Shown: positions 20,268 through 29,770, counted from the stretch's first letter. The stretch is 64,000 nt of DNA from Fervidobacterium nodosum Rt17-B1 (GCF_000017545.1 NC_009718.1:310001-374000), one strand, 5' to 3'. Made by a program: numbers and translations. The notes: generated by a model from the letters alone, not told the origin.

Positions 20268-21290
20268 TCACTTGTTTTGACTTTCCATTATCTCTTTGTA
20301 ATTTTCCACAAGATACTTCGCTGCATCTTCTGGTGGAACAGGGTTTATGTAAAATCCTGAACCCCACTCAAACCCTGCAACTCTTGTGAGCCTTGGAATA
20401 ATTTCAACGTGCCAGTGATAATAGAGCTTCCCTTCTTCACCAACAGGAGCTGTGTGAATTAGAAAATTGTATGGTGGATTATTGAGAACAACATGGATCC
20501 TATGCAAAACATCTTTCATAATCTGCGCAAATGCCTTTACTTCTTGTTCAGATATATTTCCAAAGTTATGCGAATGCCTTTTTGGCAGTACCCAGGTTTC
20601 AAATGGGAATCTTGCAGCGTATGGTTCAAAAGCTATAAAGTGTTCATTTTCTTCAATCACTCTTCTACCTTCAATTTTTTCTTGGTTTATCATATCACAA
20701 AATACACATCTTTCTTTGTATGAATAATAATCTTTTGCACCATCGAGTTCCTCTTGGACGGTTTTTGGCACTATTGGAGTTGCAATTATCTGGCTGTGTG
20801 GATGTGCAAGTGAGGCTCCTCCATCTTTACCGTGATTTCTAAATATAAGTATATACTTAACTCTTTCATCTTGCGCCATAGCTCTGAATCTTGTTAGGTA
20901 AGCCCAGATAACTTCCTCTGTTTGTTTGTAATCGTACAGTGCGAAAGTTGAATTATGGTCAGGTGTTTCGACTATTACCTCATGATAGCCAAATCCTGTC
21001 ATCGCATCGTACATTCCGTGACCGTATCTATCCACTGGTAATTCAGAGTCAACAGCTGGAAATTTGTTAGACACTACCCTAACCCACCAACCCGGGGTGT
21101 TTGGTTGGGTCTCTGGTGGCCTGAACGCAAGGATTTCAGGCGGAGTTGTGTGTTCATTACCATAGTCAAAAGGACAGAACCCAACTTTTGTCTCTTCGGG
21201 TTGAACTTGAAAATCATGAGGACGCTTTGCACGTTCCGTGGAGATAATTACCCACCTTTTTACAACAGGGTCTTTTCTATATTCAGGCAT
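20268..21290 (-). CDS. galT: Galactose-1-phosphate uridylyltransferase
   Basis: Leloir-pathway enzyme that swaps UMP between UDP-glucose and galactose-1-phosphate, 340 residues. The HIT-type active site ASLAHPHSQ is near residue 155. Zn-site cysteines appear in FCPFD and CVFCDM, and the second-domain signature is HWHVEIIPRL. ATG 21290 has GGGAGG upstream. It lies directly after glgA, so galactose entry and glycogen synthesis are linked in this operon. Confidence 0.96.
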   Translation of the reverse strand: MPEYRKDPVVKRWVIISTERAKRPHDFQVQPEETKVGFCPFDYGNEHTTPPEILAFRPPETQPNTPGWWVRVVSNKFPAVDSELPVDRYGHGMYDAMTGFGYHEVIVETPDHNSTFALYDYKQTEEVIWAYLTRFRAMAQDERVKYILIFRNHGKDGGASLAHPHSQIIATPIVPKTVQEELDGAKDYYSYKERCVFCDMINQEKIEGRRVIEENEHFIAFEPYAARFPFETWVLPKRHSHNFGNISEQEVKAFAQIMKDVLHRIHVVLNNPPYNFLIHTAPVGEEGKLYYHWHVEIIPRLTRVAGFEWGSGFYINPVPPEDAAKYLVENYKEIMESQNK

Positions 21291-21326
21291 GAAAAATCCT
21301 CCCTTTATATTTTGTTTCTATCTATT

Positions 21327-22784
21327 TTATCTTTGTACCTTGGATTTAGCTCTTTGATAAAGTTTTACGTATTCTTTCGCCGATTTATCCCAACTTAAAT
21401 CCATTGTCATTGCGTTCTTTATCAAAGTGTTCCAATCTTCTTTACTATTGTAGAAGTAAATTGCCCTTGCCATAGCTTTAAGTAAGTGCGCGGGATCAAA
21501 TCCTTCAAATCCAAAACCGTTTCCTTCTTTTGTTTCTGGATTGTATTCTTTGACAGTGTCAGCTAAGCCTCCAGTGTATCTGACAATAGGGATGGTACCA
21601 TACCTGAGACTGTACATTTGACCCAATCCACATGGCTCGTATCTTGAAGGCATTAAGAACATATCACAGCCAGCGTATATTTTTTGCGCAAGCACAATAT
21701 CAAACTTAAGATTTATGGAATATTTTTCTGGATACTTTTCTCCAAGTTTTTTGAACATATTTTCATATTTTTCTTCACCTGTACCTAATAGTACAAATTG
21801 GATATCAAATAGTGAAACATAATCCATTATTTCAGCCATTATATCAAGACCTTTTTGGTCAACAAGTCTATTTATCATTCCAAACATTGGAACGTCTCTT
21901 TCAGGTAATCCAAGTTCTTTTTGTAGGAGTTTTTTGTTTTCTTTCTTTTTCTCGATGGTATTTAAATCATAGTTTACGTAAATCTTATTATCTGTAAGTG
22001 GATTAAACTCTTCGTAATCTATGCCATTTAATATTCCATACAAGTCTGAAGACCTTGCCCTTAAAACCCCTTCCAATTTTTCACCATATTCTTTTTGCTG
22101 GATTTCCTTCGCGTAAGTTGGGCTTACAGTGTTTATAATATCCGAGAAGATAATTCCACCCTTTAAAAAGTTTATTTTACCGTAAAACTCTATACCATCT
22201 ATATTGTACAGATAATCAGGCAATCCCGCAAATCTTAAATATTCCGGTTCAAATATCCCCTGGTATCCAAGATTATGAATTGTTAATACAGTAGCTATTT
22301 TCGATAGTAAAGGATCATCTCTGAATACAGTCTTTAAATAAACAGGTATCAAAGCAGTTTGCCAATCGTTTACGTGGACAATATCATATTCAAAATTCAG
22401 CTTTCTTATAGCTTCTATTACACTATATGAAAAAAATATAGCTTGTTCTGCGAGATCTGGACCAGCATAAACTTCATCCGCGTTGAAATAATATTCATTG
22501 TTAATAAGAAAAACGTTAACTTCTTTTGTGCCGGGTAACATTGTTTTATAAATTTCGAACTTTTCTTCTGTTCTCAACATTGATGCGTCTACTTTTTCTG
22601 TGATTTTTTCAATTGCCCATCCATATTTTTCAGCATTTTGTTTAACTTTTTTATGGTATGGCATATAGATATCGACGTTTATATTCTGTCTTTCCAAGTA
22701 CTTAGGCAAAGCACCAACAACATCCGCCAAACCGCCAACTTTTGCAAATGGGTACACTTCATAAGATACCATTGCTATTCTCAT
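21327..22784 (-). CDS. glgA: Glycogen synthase (ADP-glucose type, GT5)
   Basis: GT5 glycosyltransferase of 485 residues that extends alpha-1,4-glucan. The substrate loop KVGGLADVVGALPKYL is at about residues 15-30. The C-terminal Rossmann half has the retaining GT motif SRYEPCGLGQMYSLRYG (about 375-391) and GGLADTV. ATG 22784 is chosen with GGGAGGTG 6 bases upstream; an overlapping GTG at 22793 lies within that site. Length is normal. Confidence 0.96.
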   Translation of the reverse strand: MRIAMVSYEVYPFAKVGGLADVVGALPKYLERQNINVDIYMPYHKKVKQNAEKYGWAIEKITEKVDASMLRTEEKFEIYKTMLPGTKEVNVFLINNEYYFNADEVYAGPDLAEQAIFFSYSVIEAIRKLNFEYDIVHVNDWQTALIPVYLKTVFRDDPLLSKIATVLTIHNLGYQGIFEPEYLRFAGLPDYLYNIDGIEFYGKINFLKGGIIFSDIINTVSPTYAKEIQQKEYGEKLEGVLRARSSDLYGILNGIDYEEFNPLTDNKIYVNYDLNTIEKKKENKKLLQKELGLPERDVPMFGMINRLVDQKGLDIMAEIMDYVSLFDIQFVLLGTGEEKYENMFKKLGEKYPEKYSINLKFDIVLAQKIYAGCDMFLMPSRYEPCGLGQMYSLRYGTIPIVRYTGGLADTVKEYNPETKEGNGFGFEGFDPAHLLKAMARAIYFYNSKEDWNTLIKNAMTMDLSWDKSAKEYVKLYQRAKSKVQR

Positions 22785-22828
22785 TTGTTTCACCTCCCAA
22801 TGATTTTTAATTTAAAAAAATTATAAAG

Positions 22829-23455
22829 TCAAAATCTGGAAGATTCTACCGGTTCATCATGTGTAAATACTATATAATCGCATTTTTTTCTAATTTTATT
22901 GACGAATCTCGAGCAATCGTCGTTTCTTAATAATCTAATTATATCATAAAATTCCACGCGGTTCATAACTATATCGCCGGTATAAAAAACTCTTCCCATA
23001 TTTTCCGTATCTATGAGAAACGAGCAATGTTCTTTTGAATGCCAGGGTGTATGAAAAACTCTGATTTTATCAAAAAGAATATCCCCTGCATTTATCTCAA
23101 TGACTTTTTTCCATGAATCCATTATTTCTCTATACAATTTACTTTTAATAAGGCCAAATTTATCATATGGTTTATTCTTATAGGCAGGATGTATGTATAT
23201 AGTGGCGTTCGGAAAGATTTTGGTTGCGTATGCGTGGTCTAGATGGAGATGAGTCAGTAAAATATCGGTGATATCTTCTAATTTGATATTTCTGTTTTCC
23301 AAAGCTTCTTCTAAAGTATGAAACGATGTGTAATCTCCTGGGTCAATTAAGATTAATCTATTTTCGTTTTTTAAAAGACAAGCTGTTGAGTACGCGATCT
23401 CTACAGATTTTGGAACACGAATACTACCACCTATATTTAGTAATTCGAACTGCAT
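22829..23455 (-). CDS. MBL-fold metallo-hydrolase
   Basis: The protein has 208 residues with the metallo-beta-lactamase metal motif LTHLHLDHA near residue 68, a further His in FHTPWHSKEH, the bridging Asp in FYTGDI and a final His in FTHDEP. All expected ligands are present, so it should be an active binuclear metal hydrolase. The substrate is unknown. It lies between the MATE exporter and glgA on the same strand, with 40-base spacers. Confidence 0.88.
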   Translation of the reverse strand: MQFELLNIGGSIRVPKSVEIAYSTACLLKNENRLILIDPGDYTSFHTLEEALENRNIKLEDITDILLTHLHLDHAYATKIFPNATIYIHPAYKNKPYDKFGLIKSKLYREIMDSWKKVIEINAGDILFDKIRVFHTPWHSKEHCSFLIDTENMGRVFYTGDIVMNRVEFYDIIRLLRNDDCSRFVNKIRKKCDYIVFTHDEPVESSRF

Positions 23456-23498
23456 TTAATCACCCCACACTTTAATTTGCTTTATATATTATATCATA

Positions 23499-24866
23499 CT
23501 ACACCACCCTTTTTTTCGTCCACGGATATTTCATGAAAAAGTACAAAACAAGAAACATCTCAAACAATTCAGCCATCATGAAAGAAAGCCAAAAGTTAAT
23601 CGCGCTTAATTTAAGTATACTTACAGTAATGAAAAGATATGGGATCATAATAGCCCATCTACTTAAAAAGCTTGATATGAAGGTAAAAATCGTTAGCCCC
23701 GCGCCGAAAAAACCACTTGATAATAGCCAACTCACTGTTGTGAAAAGTAATGTTGGAACTACAATTAAAGAGCCTTGACTTCCAATTCTAATTACATTCA
23801 TATCATTTGTGAAAAATAAATAGATATTACTTCTGAGTGTAATTAACACAACAACAGCTATGGATATTATCAATAAACCGTACAATAACGAAACAAACAC
23901 AATATTTTTTGCCTCTTTTTCATCATCTTTACCTAAGAAAAAACCAACAAGTGTACTAGTTGCCATTGATAAACCAAAGATAGGTATATTTGAAAAACCA
24001 ATTATTCTTTCAAGGATACCGATTGTGCTTATATATTCTGAACCGAATCCAGAGGCAAATTTTATCAAAAACGCGTAAGAAAGCGTTCTAAGTAACATCT
24101 CTCCTCCAGTGGGAAGACCTATTGTCATTAGTTTTGCATCTATTTTCCAATCTAAAACAAACAAACCTTTAAGGGATATCTTAACGTCCTTAACCCCTCT
24201 AAATAAAAAGAATAAACCTAATCCAAGGGATATAAAAGTAGAAACAACTGTTGCCCATGCGGCACCAGAAATTCCCAAATTGAAACCTCGGATATTGATA
24301 AAAGGAACCCTATCAAACATGAAAATCGGATCTAAAAAGATATTTACAATAGAACCGGTAACCATATTAACCATAGCAAGATGCGCGCTACCGATGTTTC
24401 TAAGGGCGGTAAATGTGGAATAAGTCATAAAAAACGCAAACATAAAGAAAACTCTTATGTATCCATAATCAATTGCTGCCTTTACAACTTCGGTGTCTTT
24501 CGTATAAAAATTCATCAACGGTTTTAATACAACCAAAAGTATTGCAGAGGCTAAAACAGCGACGAAACCTTTGAATATAAGAGTTTGCTCGATTATCTTA
24601 CTTGTTAGCTTCTTGTCTCCTTTTCCGTAAGATTGTGAAATCATAGAGACGGAGGATGTCCCTATTATTTCGTTGAGTATCTCGACTATCCAAAAAATTG
24701 TCGAAAATAAAGTAACACCGGCTATCGCCTTAGACGATAGCCTACCTATCCAAAATAAATCCACTATATCGTACATCGATTGCATAACACTACCAACAAT
24801 CGATGGAAGGGCTAATTTAAACAACTGTCTGGAATTATCAAGGAATTTCGATTTATCAAAATTCGT
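23499..24866 (-). CDS. MATE family exporter, probably initiated at ACG
   Basis: Twelve-helix multidrug or metabolite antiporter of the MATE family. The first helix is LFKLALPSIVGSVMQSMYDIVDLFWIG. The first usable conventional codon is a TTG at 24824, which has no Shine-Dalgarno site and would begin inside the family's usual N-terminal lead. In the same frame the sequence continues upstream through NFDKSKFLDNSRQ to an ACG at 24866, and GGAGGT lies exactly 6 bases before it. I therefore extend the gene to 24866 (455 residues). Either ACG is used as a weak start, or an ATG has mutated. It follows the MFS gene by 22 bases. Confidence 0.78.
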   Translation of the reverse strand, partial: TNFDKSKFLDNSRQLFKLALPSIVGSVMQSMYDIVDLFWIGRLSSKAIAGVTLFSTIFWIVEILNEIIGTSSVSMISQSYGKGDKKLTSKIIEQTLIFKGFVAVLASAILLVVLKPLMNFYTKDTEVVKAAIDYGYIRVFFMFAFFMTYSTFTALRNIGSAHLAMVNMVTGSIVNIFLDPIFMFDRVPFINIRGFNLGISGAAWATVVSTFISLGLGLFFLFRGVKDVKISLKGLFVLDWKIDAKLMTIGLPTGGEMLLRTLSYAFLIKFASGFGSEYISTIGILERIIGFSNIPIFGLSMATSTLVGFFLGKDDEKEAKNIVFVSLLYGLLIISIAVVVLITLRSNIYLFFTNDMNVIRIGSQGSLIVVPTLLFTTVSWLLSSGFFGAGLTIFTFISSFLSRWAIMIPYLFITVSILKLSAINFWLSFMMAELFEMFLVLYFFMKYPWTKKRVV

Positions 24867-24888
24867 AAAAGCACCTCCAAATTCTGTA

Positions 24889-26058
24889 TTATACGGAATT
24901 TTTAATATGCTTGTACATCTTTATCATAACATAAGCGTTTGCAAAGTAGAAAATGGAACTTATTACGAATATAAGTGTATAACCATTTTTAAAAGCAGTT
25001 AGAAGTGAAAACATCTCAGCAGACAGAGCACGTGATACATTATTAACGAAATTATTAGCGCCGTTTATAGTTGCAATCTTATCACGCCTAACATTTGAAT
25101 AAACGAGTGCGCTTAGCAAAGGACTAACCATGTTCATAACTGCGAATCTAACTATATAGACACTTGTAAATGTTATCGGTTCTCTCACAAAACTTAAAGA
25201 GACTATAAGTATAGGTACAACTACGTAAGAAAAGATAAGTATATTCATATCGCCGAACCTCTTACCAAGTTTGTGAGAAAACACTGCCCCAAGGCTTGTT
25301 GCCAATTGCGCCAAAGCTAAAATTATACCTATAACGGAAGCACTCATTTTGAATAAATCGTAAAATATGACATTTCCAAAACTAACGAACAATCCAGCCC
25401 CGAAACCAACACTTATCGTTGATAGCATATAGTAGAAAACTACTTTAGATTTTTTAGGAGAAAATACAGATATAAATTCTTGAAAGTCAATAACATTGGA
25501 ATTTTTAAGATTTACTTCATTTTGAATCCTCAATTTTCTTAAAGGAATTATAGCAAAAATTCTTGAAAGGCTTGCAGTGATAAGAACCCATTTTGCTGGA
25601 AACATATCGCCAAGTACTCCACCCAAAACATTTCCTATAACTCCGGTAAACATTCCAACTCCGAAATTTAAACCAAAAAATTTTGCCCTATTGTCACTAT
25701 CAGTTTTAAGAACTAAGAGAGTCGATAAAATTATGGAAGTAGCTGAAGTGAACCCACCAAAAAAGAACGAAGTGATAATCAGTTGAAAATAAGATTTGGT
25801 GATTACACGGTATACGCCAAAAAATATACCTAACAATTGCGAAAATATTATCAGTTTTTTCTTATCGAACTTATCAGCAAAAAAGCCAAATACCAATCCA
25901 AAAAATGCCGCTCCCCACAAACTATTAGAAGTTATTTTTCCAACAATACTTGTTGGAACTCCGCTTTGTCTTAAAACTAAATTAAATAGTGTTCCGTATA
26001 TCCCCTGAGCAAGTCCATCGATAAAGGTGAATAAAGTTATAAGCAAAGGTTGAGACAT
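24889..26058 (-). CDS. MFS transporter
   Basis: Major facilitator protein of 389 residues with about 11-12 helices. The loop between helices 2 and 3 reads GLVFGFFADKFDKKKLI, a form of the MFS signature. The start is ATG 26058 with GGAAGATGG upstream. It is the first gene of the long minus-strand run down to uppP and is divergent from the Clp ATPase gene. The substrate is unknown. Pairing with a MATE exporter suggests a drug or metabolite efflux pair (inference). Confidence 0.85.
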   Translation of the reverse strand: MSQPLLITLFTFIDGLAQGIYGTLFNLVLRQSGVPTSIVGKITSNSLWGAAFFGLVFGFFADKFDKKKLIIFSQLLGIFFGVYRVITKSYFQLIITSFFFGGFTSATSIILSTLLVLKTDSDNRAKFFGLNFGVGMFTGVIGNVLGGVLGDMFPAKWVLITASLSRIFAIIPLRKLRIQNEVNLKNSNVIDFQEFISVFSPKKSKVVFYYMLSTISVGFGAGLFVSFGNVIFYDLFKMSASVIGIILALAQLATSLGAVFSHKLGKRFGDMNILIFSYVVVPILIVSLSFVREPITFTSVYIVRFAVMNMVSPLLSALVYSNVRRDKIATINGANNFVNNVSRALSAEMFSLLTAFKNGYTLIFVISSIFYFANAYVMIKMYKHIKNSV

Positions 26059-26116
26059 TTATACACCATCTTCCTTTTTTACCTATTTTGTTCGTATTTC
26101 AAACTATTCTAATTCA

Positions 26117-26144
26117 ATTGTACCATTAGGCCAGAAAACTTCAA
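26117..26144 (-). promoter_or_regulatory. Promoter of the MFS-MATE-glgA-uppP unit
   Basis: On the minus strand TTGAAG, a 16-base spacer and TACAAT preceded by TGG. It lies about 60 bases before ATG 26058. Confidence 0.6.
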
Positions 26145-26191
26145 CAACTAAACAAAAAACCAACTTATTCAAAGTAACACAAAATTAAAAA

Positions 26192-26218
26192 ATATCACTC
26201 TTGACATATAAGTGATAA
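26192..26218 (+). promoter_or_regulatory. CIRCE-like inverted repeat (possible HrcA operator)
   Basis: ATATCACTC, exactly 9 bases, then AAGTGATAA. Each arm matches the classical CIRCE arms (TTAGCACTC / GAGTGCTAA) at 7 of 9 positions, and the central G/C change is symmetric, so the palindrome TATCACT/AGTGATA is kept. The 9-base gap is the TTGACATAT of the -35 region. The position over the promoter of a Clp ATPase gene fits heat-shock repression. The matching is by eye; HrcA itself is not in the window. Confidence 0.55.
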
Positions 26219-26229
26219 TATGGTAAAAT
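26201..26229 (+). promoter_or_regulatory. Promoter of the Clp ATPase gene
   Basis: TTGACA, 17-base spacer, TAAAAT with a TGG extension. It is a near-consensus vegetative promoter about 48 bases before ATG 26277. Confidence 0.8.
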
Positions 26230-26276
26230 TCAAAACGAAAGGAAAAAGAAAAAAATAGAAAAAAGGAGATGATTTT

Positions 26277-28502
26277 ATGGTATTTAACATGGAGGACTTC
26301 ACGGAAAATGCTCAAGAGATACTCCAGTCTGTTAACGACGTCTTAAATCGTTACAGACAAAACCAGTTGGCGCCTGAGCATATTTTGTTAACTATGCTTG
26401 AAAACACTAAAACCGCAGCTGTAGATATTCTTACTTTCCTCAATGTTGATACGGATGCGTTGAGAAGAGATGTTGAAAGGATTATTTCTTCAAAAGGTGG
26501 TTATTACTATTCTGGCAGCGGTGGTACAAACCAAATTTACATAACCCCAGATACAACAAAAGTTATTAACGAGGCAAAACGCGAAGCGAAAAGAATGGGA
26601 GATGAAAAGGTTGGTACAGACCACTTACTTTTAGCAATGGCTATTGTACCAGAGACAACAACTTATAGGTTATTGAGTAAATACGGGGTAACACAAGATG
26701 CGCTTTACAGTGCTATAAAACAATTAAGAATGCAAAGGACTTATTCTGAAGAAGAAAACATCGACATTCTTGCAAAGTTTACTGAAAACCTCACCGAAAT
26801 GGCAAAAAACGGACAACTCATGCCTGTAGTTGGCCGTGAAAATGAAATCAACAGGATGATTGAGATACTTGGACGCAAGATTAAGAACAACCCCGTTCTG
26901 ATAGGTGACCCAGGCGTTGGTAAAACAGCGATTGTTGAAGGGCTTGCGCAAAGGATTGTTAATAAGGACGTGCCAGAATTCTTGAAGAATAAAACAATAC
27001 TTAAATTAGACCTTGCAAGATTGGTTGCTGGTACGAAATTCAGAGGGGAATTCGAGGAAAGACTAAAAAAACTTATAGACGTACTTAAGAAGAGAACAGA
27101 CGTTATACTCTTTATCGACGAATTACACACAGTTGTTGGTGCTGGTGCCGCTGAGGGTGCACTTGATGCAGGTAACATTCTAAAACCAGAGCTTGCCCGT
27201 GGAACGTTAAGGGTTATCGGTGCGACTACAGTTGAAGAATACAGGAAACATATTGAAAAAGACAAAGCGTTAGCAAGAAGATTCCAAGTAATCTTTGTCC
27301 CAGAACCAAGTATAGAAGAAACCATCGAAATCTTGAAAGGTTTGAAGGCCAAATTTGAAGAATTCCACAACGTCTCTATAAGTGATAAGGCAATTGAGTT
27401 TGCGGCGAAGATGTCCGCAAGGTATATCACCGACAGATTTTTGCCAGACAAAGCAGTTGATCTTGTAGACGAAGCTGCGGCAAGAGCAAAAATTGATGGA
27501 AAGAAAGAAATAGTTGAAGAAGATATCGCAAGTGTTATTGAAAGATGGACGGGTATCCCCGTCGGTAAAATAATGGGTGATGAAAAGGAAAAGATAAAGA
27601 ACCTTGAAAAGATAATACATGAAAAGTTTGTTGACCAAGAAGAAGCAGTGAAGATTGTTTCGAATGCAATCAAAATGTCCCGTGCAGGTATTAGAAATCC
27701 AAAAAGACCACTTGGTGTGTTCTTGTTCCTCGGACCAACCGGAGTTGGTAAGACAGAGCTTGCTAAGAGATTAGCGGATGTACTATTTGGTAGTGAAAAA
27801 GCGCTTATAAGAATCGATATGAGCGAATATATGGAAAAGCATTCAGTAGCCAGACTTATAGGTGCACCTCCGGGATACGTTGGTTATGAAGAAGGTGGTC
27901 AATTAACAGAGCAAGTTAGAAGAAGACCTTACAGTGTAGTGCTCTTTGACGAAATTGAAAAGGCGCACCCAGAAGTGTTCAATGTACTCTTACAGTTATT
28001 TGATGATGGAAGACTTACAGATGGTAAAGGGACGACAGTTGACTTTAGGAATACCATAATCATAATGACAAGTAACATTGGTTCAGATGTTATAATGCAA
28101 GACATTGAAGAGGGTTTCGAAGACTTGATACCAAGACATATAGAAGAAGAAATGAGGAAATACTTCCGCCCAGAGCTTATAAACAGAATAGATGCGGCTG
28201 TAGTCTTTAAGCCTCTTAAGAAAGAACACATCAAGGAGATAATCGAAATATACACAAAGGAATTAAACGAAAGACTCATCGATTCAGATAAAGATATAAA
28301 GGTTGTTCTTGATGAGAGTATGAGAGAATACCTTGCAACTGAGGGGTACGTTCCGTCAATGGGAGCAAGGCCTTTGAGAAGATTATTTGAGAATACTGTA
28401 GAATTTAAGCTTGCAGAACTCATAATTGATGAAAAAGTAAAAGAAGGCCAAACTGTAAAGTTTATTTGGGAAGAAGGAATATTAAAGTGGGAAATTTTAT
28501 AA
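26277..28502 (+). CDS. Clp/HSP100 AAA+ ATPase, ClpA/ClpC type
   Basis: Double AAA+ unfoldase of 741 residues. Clp N-domain repeats cover residues 1-145. AAA-1 has Walker A GDPGVGKT (211-218) and Walker [12 protein letters not shown]-2 has Walker A GPTGVGKT (487-494) and Walker [11 protein letters not shown]. The linker between the two (about 405-440) is short, so the ClpB coiled-coil M domain is missing, which argues for a protease-partner ATPase. The ClpP-docking loop would lie near [13 protein letters not shown]; a GF pair is there, but I cannot confirm an IGF-type loop. ATG 26277 has AAGGAG upstream. The gene is monocistronic and divergent from the MFS unit. Confidence 0.9.
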   Translation: MVFNMEDFTENAQEILQSVNDVLNRYRQNQLAPEHILLTMLENTKTAAVDILTFLNVDTDALRRDVERIISSKGGYYYSGSGGTNQIYITPDTTKVINEAKREAKRMGDEKVGTDHLLLAMAIVPETTTYRLLSKYGVTQDALYSAIKQLRMQRTYSEEENIDILAKFTENLTEMAKNGQLMPVVGRENEINRMIEILGRKIKNNPVLIGDPGVGKTAIVEGLAQRIVNKDVPEFLKNKTILKLDLARLVAGTKFRGEFEERLKKLIDVLKKRTDVILFIDELHTVVGAGAAEGALDAGNILKPELARGTLRVIGATTVEEYRKHIEKDKALARRFQVIFVPEPSIEETIEILKGLKAKFEEFHNVSISDKAIEFAAKMSARYITDRFLPDKAVDLVDEAAARAKIDGKKEIVEEDIASVIERWTGIPVGKIMGDEKEKIKNLEKIIHEKFVDQEEAVKIVSNAIKMSRAGIRNPKRPLGVFLFLGPTGVGKTELAKRLADVLFGSEKALIRIDMSEYMEKHSVARLIGAPPGYVGYEEGGQLTEQVRRRPYSVVLFDEIEKAHPEVFNVLLQLFDDGRLTDGKGTTVDFRNTIIIMTSNIGSDVIMQDIEEGFEDLIPRHIEEEMRKYFRPELINRIDAAVVFKPLKKEHIKEIIEIYTKELNERLIDSDKDIKVVLDESMREYLATEGYVPSMGARPLRRLFENTVEFKLAELIIDEKVKEGQTVKFIWEEGILKWEIL

Positions 28503-28531
28503 AAGAATCTTTTAAAGATACAATTTAATAC

Positions 28532-28559
28532 TTGACACAGTCTAACAAAGGGTTATAAT
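28532..28559 (+). promoter_or_regulatory. Promoter of the TPP riboswitch-thiB transcript
   Basis: TTGACA, 16-base spacer, TATAAT. Transcription would start about 10 bases before the aptamer. Confidence 0.85.
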
Positions 28560-28576
28560 AGGATTGAATTTAATAA

Positions 28577-28675
28577 TGCCTGGAGGGGAGCTCCAAAATG
28601 CGGGGCTGAGAGGAAGGAGTCAATCCTTCGACCCTTCGAACCTGATCCGGGTAATACCGGCGGAGGGACCAGGTG
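28577..28675 (+). ncRNA. TPP riboswitch (THI element) aptamer
   Basis: The conserved THI pieces appear in order: a closing stem CCTGG (28579) with CCAGG (28669), CTGAGA at 28606, then the 3' core with GACCCTT, GAACCTGATC, GGGTAAT and CGGAGGGA. The spacing is normal for a bacterial TPP aptamer. Its 3' strand CGGAGGGAC (28661-28669) is exactly complementary to the left arm of the terminator at 28715-28723, which gives a simple antiterminator. With TPP bound, that strand is held in the aptamer and the terminator forms. Confidence 0.97.
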
Positions 28676-28712
28676 ACTCAAAAATTTGAGTTCTGGAATA
28701 AGCAATTAAAAA

Positions 28713-28751
28713 TCGTCCCTCCGAAAAAATGCGGAGGGACGATTTATTTTT
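28713..28751 (+). terminator. Riboswitch-controlled terminator before thiB
   Basis: TCGTCCCTCCG pairs with CGGAGGGACGA, an 11-bp perfect stem, followed by TTTATTTTT. The T-run ends right where the thiB Shine-Dalgarno GGAGGTGGGAGG begins. The right arm repeats the aptamer 3' strand word for word. Confidence 0.95.
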
Positions 28752-28763
28752 GGAGGTGGGAGG

Positions 28764-29741
28764 ATGAAAAAGTTCTTGGTTATTTCTCTACTTTTAGTTG
28801 TTTCTTTAGTGATTATTGCTGCAGAGCTTGTTATTTACACGTCCGATAGCTTTGCTGGAGGTATAGGAAAAGTTATAGCGCCGAAGTTCGAAAAGGTCTA
28901 CAAATGCAAAGTTAAAATGATAAGTTTTGGTTCGATGGGAGATGTCTTAGCAAGAATTATCGCCGAAAAAAATTCACCTAAAGCTGATGTAGTGATAGGC
29001 TTAAATCCTCAACAGTTACAAAAGGCCATTAAGGAAGGTGTTCTTGAGAAATATAGACCAGTTAACTCAAAAAATATTGTTTATAAGTCTTTAGTTACAG
29101 ATTATGGTACTGTTTACGATTACGGTGCACTTGCCATGATTTACAACGTAGAAAAGATTAAAAACCCACCACGTTCCTTTAAAGATTTACTCAAGCCTGA
29201 ATATAAAGGTAAGATAGTACTTATCGATCCAAGAACATCAAGTACTGGCTTAACTTTTCTTATGTGGACTATCGCTGCATTCGGCGAAGATGATGCTATG
29301 GAATATTGGAAACAATTAAAAAATAATGTTTTAATGTTTACAAGTGGTTGGAGTGCAGCGTTTAAGATGATTGAAACAGGGGAAGCAGATATAATAGTAA
29401 GCTATGCCACAGATGGTGCTTACAGCATGTACAAGTACGGTTCAATAAAGTATATGCCCGTTATATTCGAAGAAGGAGCATACGTGCTTGAAGAGTATGC
29501 CTCAATTGTAAAGGGTGCAAAGAATCTCGCACTTGCAAGGACATTTTTAGAGTTTATACTAACACCAGATTTTCAAAAAGAAGTGCCTCTTAATCAATGG
29601 ATGATGCCGGTTATAAATGTCGAGCTTCCCGAAGTTTTCAAATATGTACCAACATTTAAGAAAATTCTCAAAGTCAAGCCAGATGTCAACGACAGGATAG
29701 ATGAAGTACTCAAAAAATGGGAAAAGGCTGTGATTGGCTAG
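28764..29741 (+). CDS. thiB: Thiamine ABC transporter substrate-binding protein
   Basis: The protein has 325 residues from ATG 28764 behind a strong GGAGGTGGGAGG. Signal peptide KKFLVISLLLVVSLVIIAA. The mature protein follows the ThiB/TbpA pattern: LVIYTSDSFAGGIGKVIAP at the front, ADVVIGLNPQQLQKA, a pocket segment DYGALAMIYN, DPRTSSTGLTFLMWTIAAFG and SYATDGAYSMYKY. Binding of thiamine or its phosphate is supported by the TPP riboswitch upstream. No permease or ATPase gene follows; the transcript ends at a terminator after thiB, so the other subunits are encoded elsewhere. Confidence 0.94.
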   Translation: MKKFLVISLLLVVSLVIIAAELVIYTSDSFAGGIGKVIAPKFEKVYKCKVKMISFGSMGDVLARIIAEKNSPKADVVIGLNPQQLQKAIKEGVLEKYRPVNSKNIVYKSLVTDYGTVYDYGALAMIYNVEKIKNPPRSFKDLLKPEYKGKIVLIDPRTSSTGLTFLMWTIAAFGEDDAMEYWKQLKNNVLMFTSGWSAAFKMIETGEADIIVSYATDGAYSMYKYGSIKYMPVIFEEGAYVLEEYASIVKGAKNLALARTFLEFILTPDFQKEVPLNQWMMPVINVELPEVFKYVPTFKKILKVKPDVNDRIDEVLKKWEKAVIG

Positions 29742-29770
29742 AAGATGAATAAGTTTAGGTAATCATAATT

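Noticed and set aside
24822-24824. TTG 24824 as the MATE start
   Set aside because: There is no Shine-Dalgarno sequence before it, and the frame continues upstream with family-like residues to an ACG that has an ideal site. It is kept as second choice.
26741-27673. Long minus-strand open frame of about 310 codons opposite the Clp ATPase gene
   Set aside because: It is a mirror of the plus-strand coding frame: Ser/Ile-rich composition without domain pattern, and no ribosome site or promoter.
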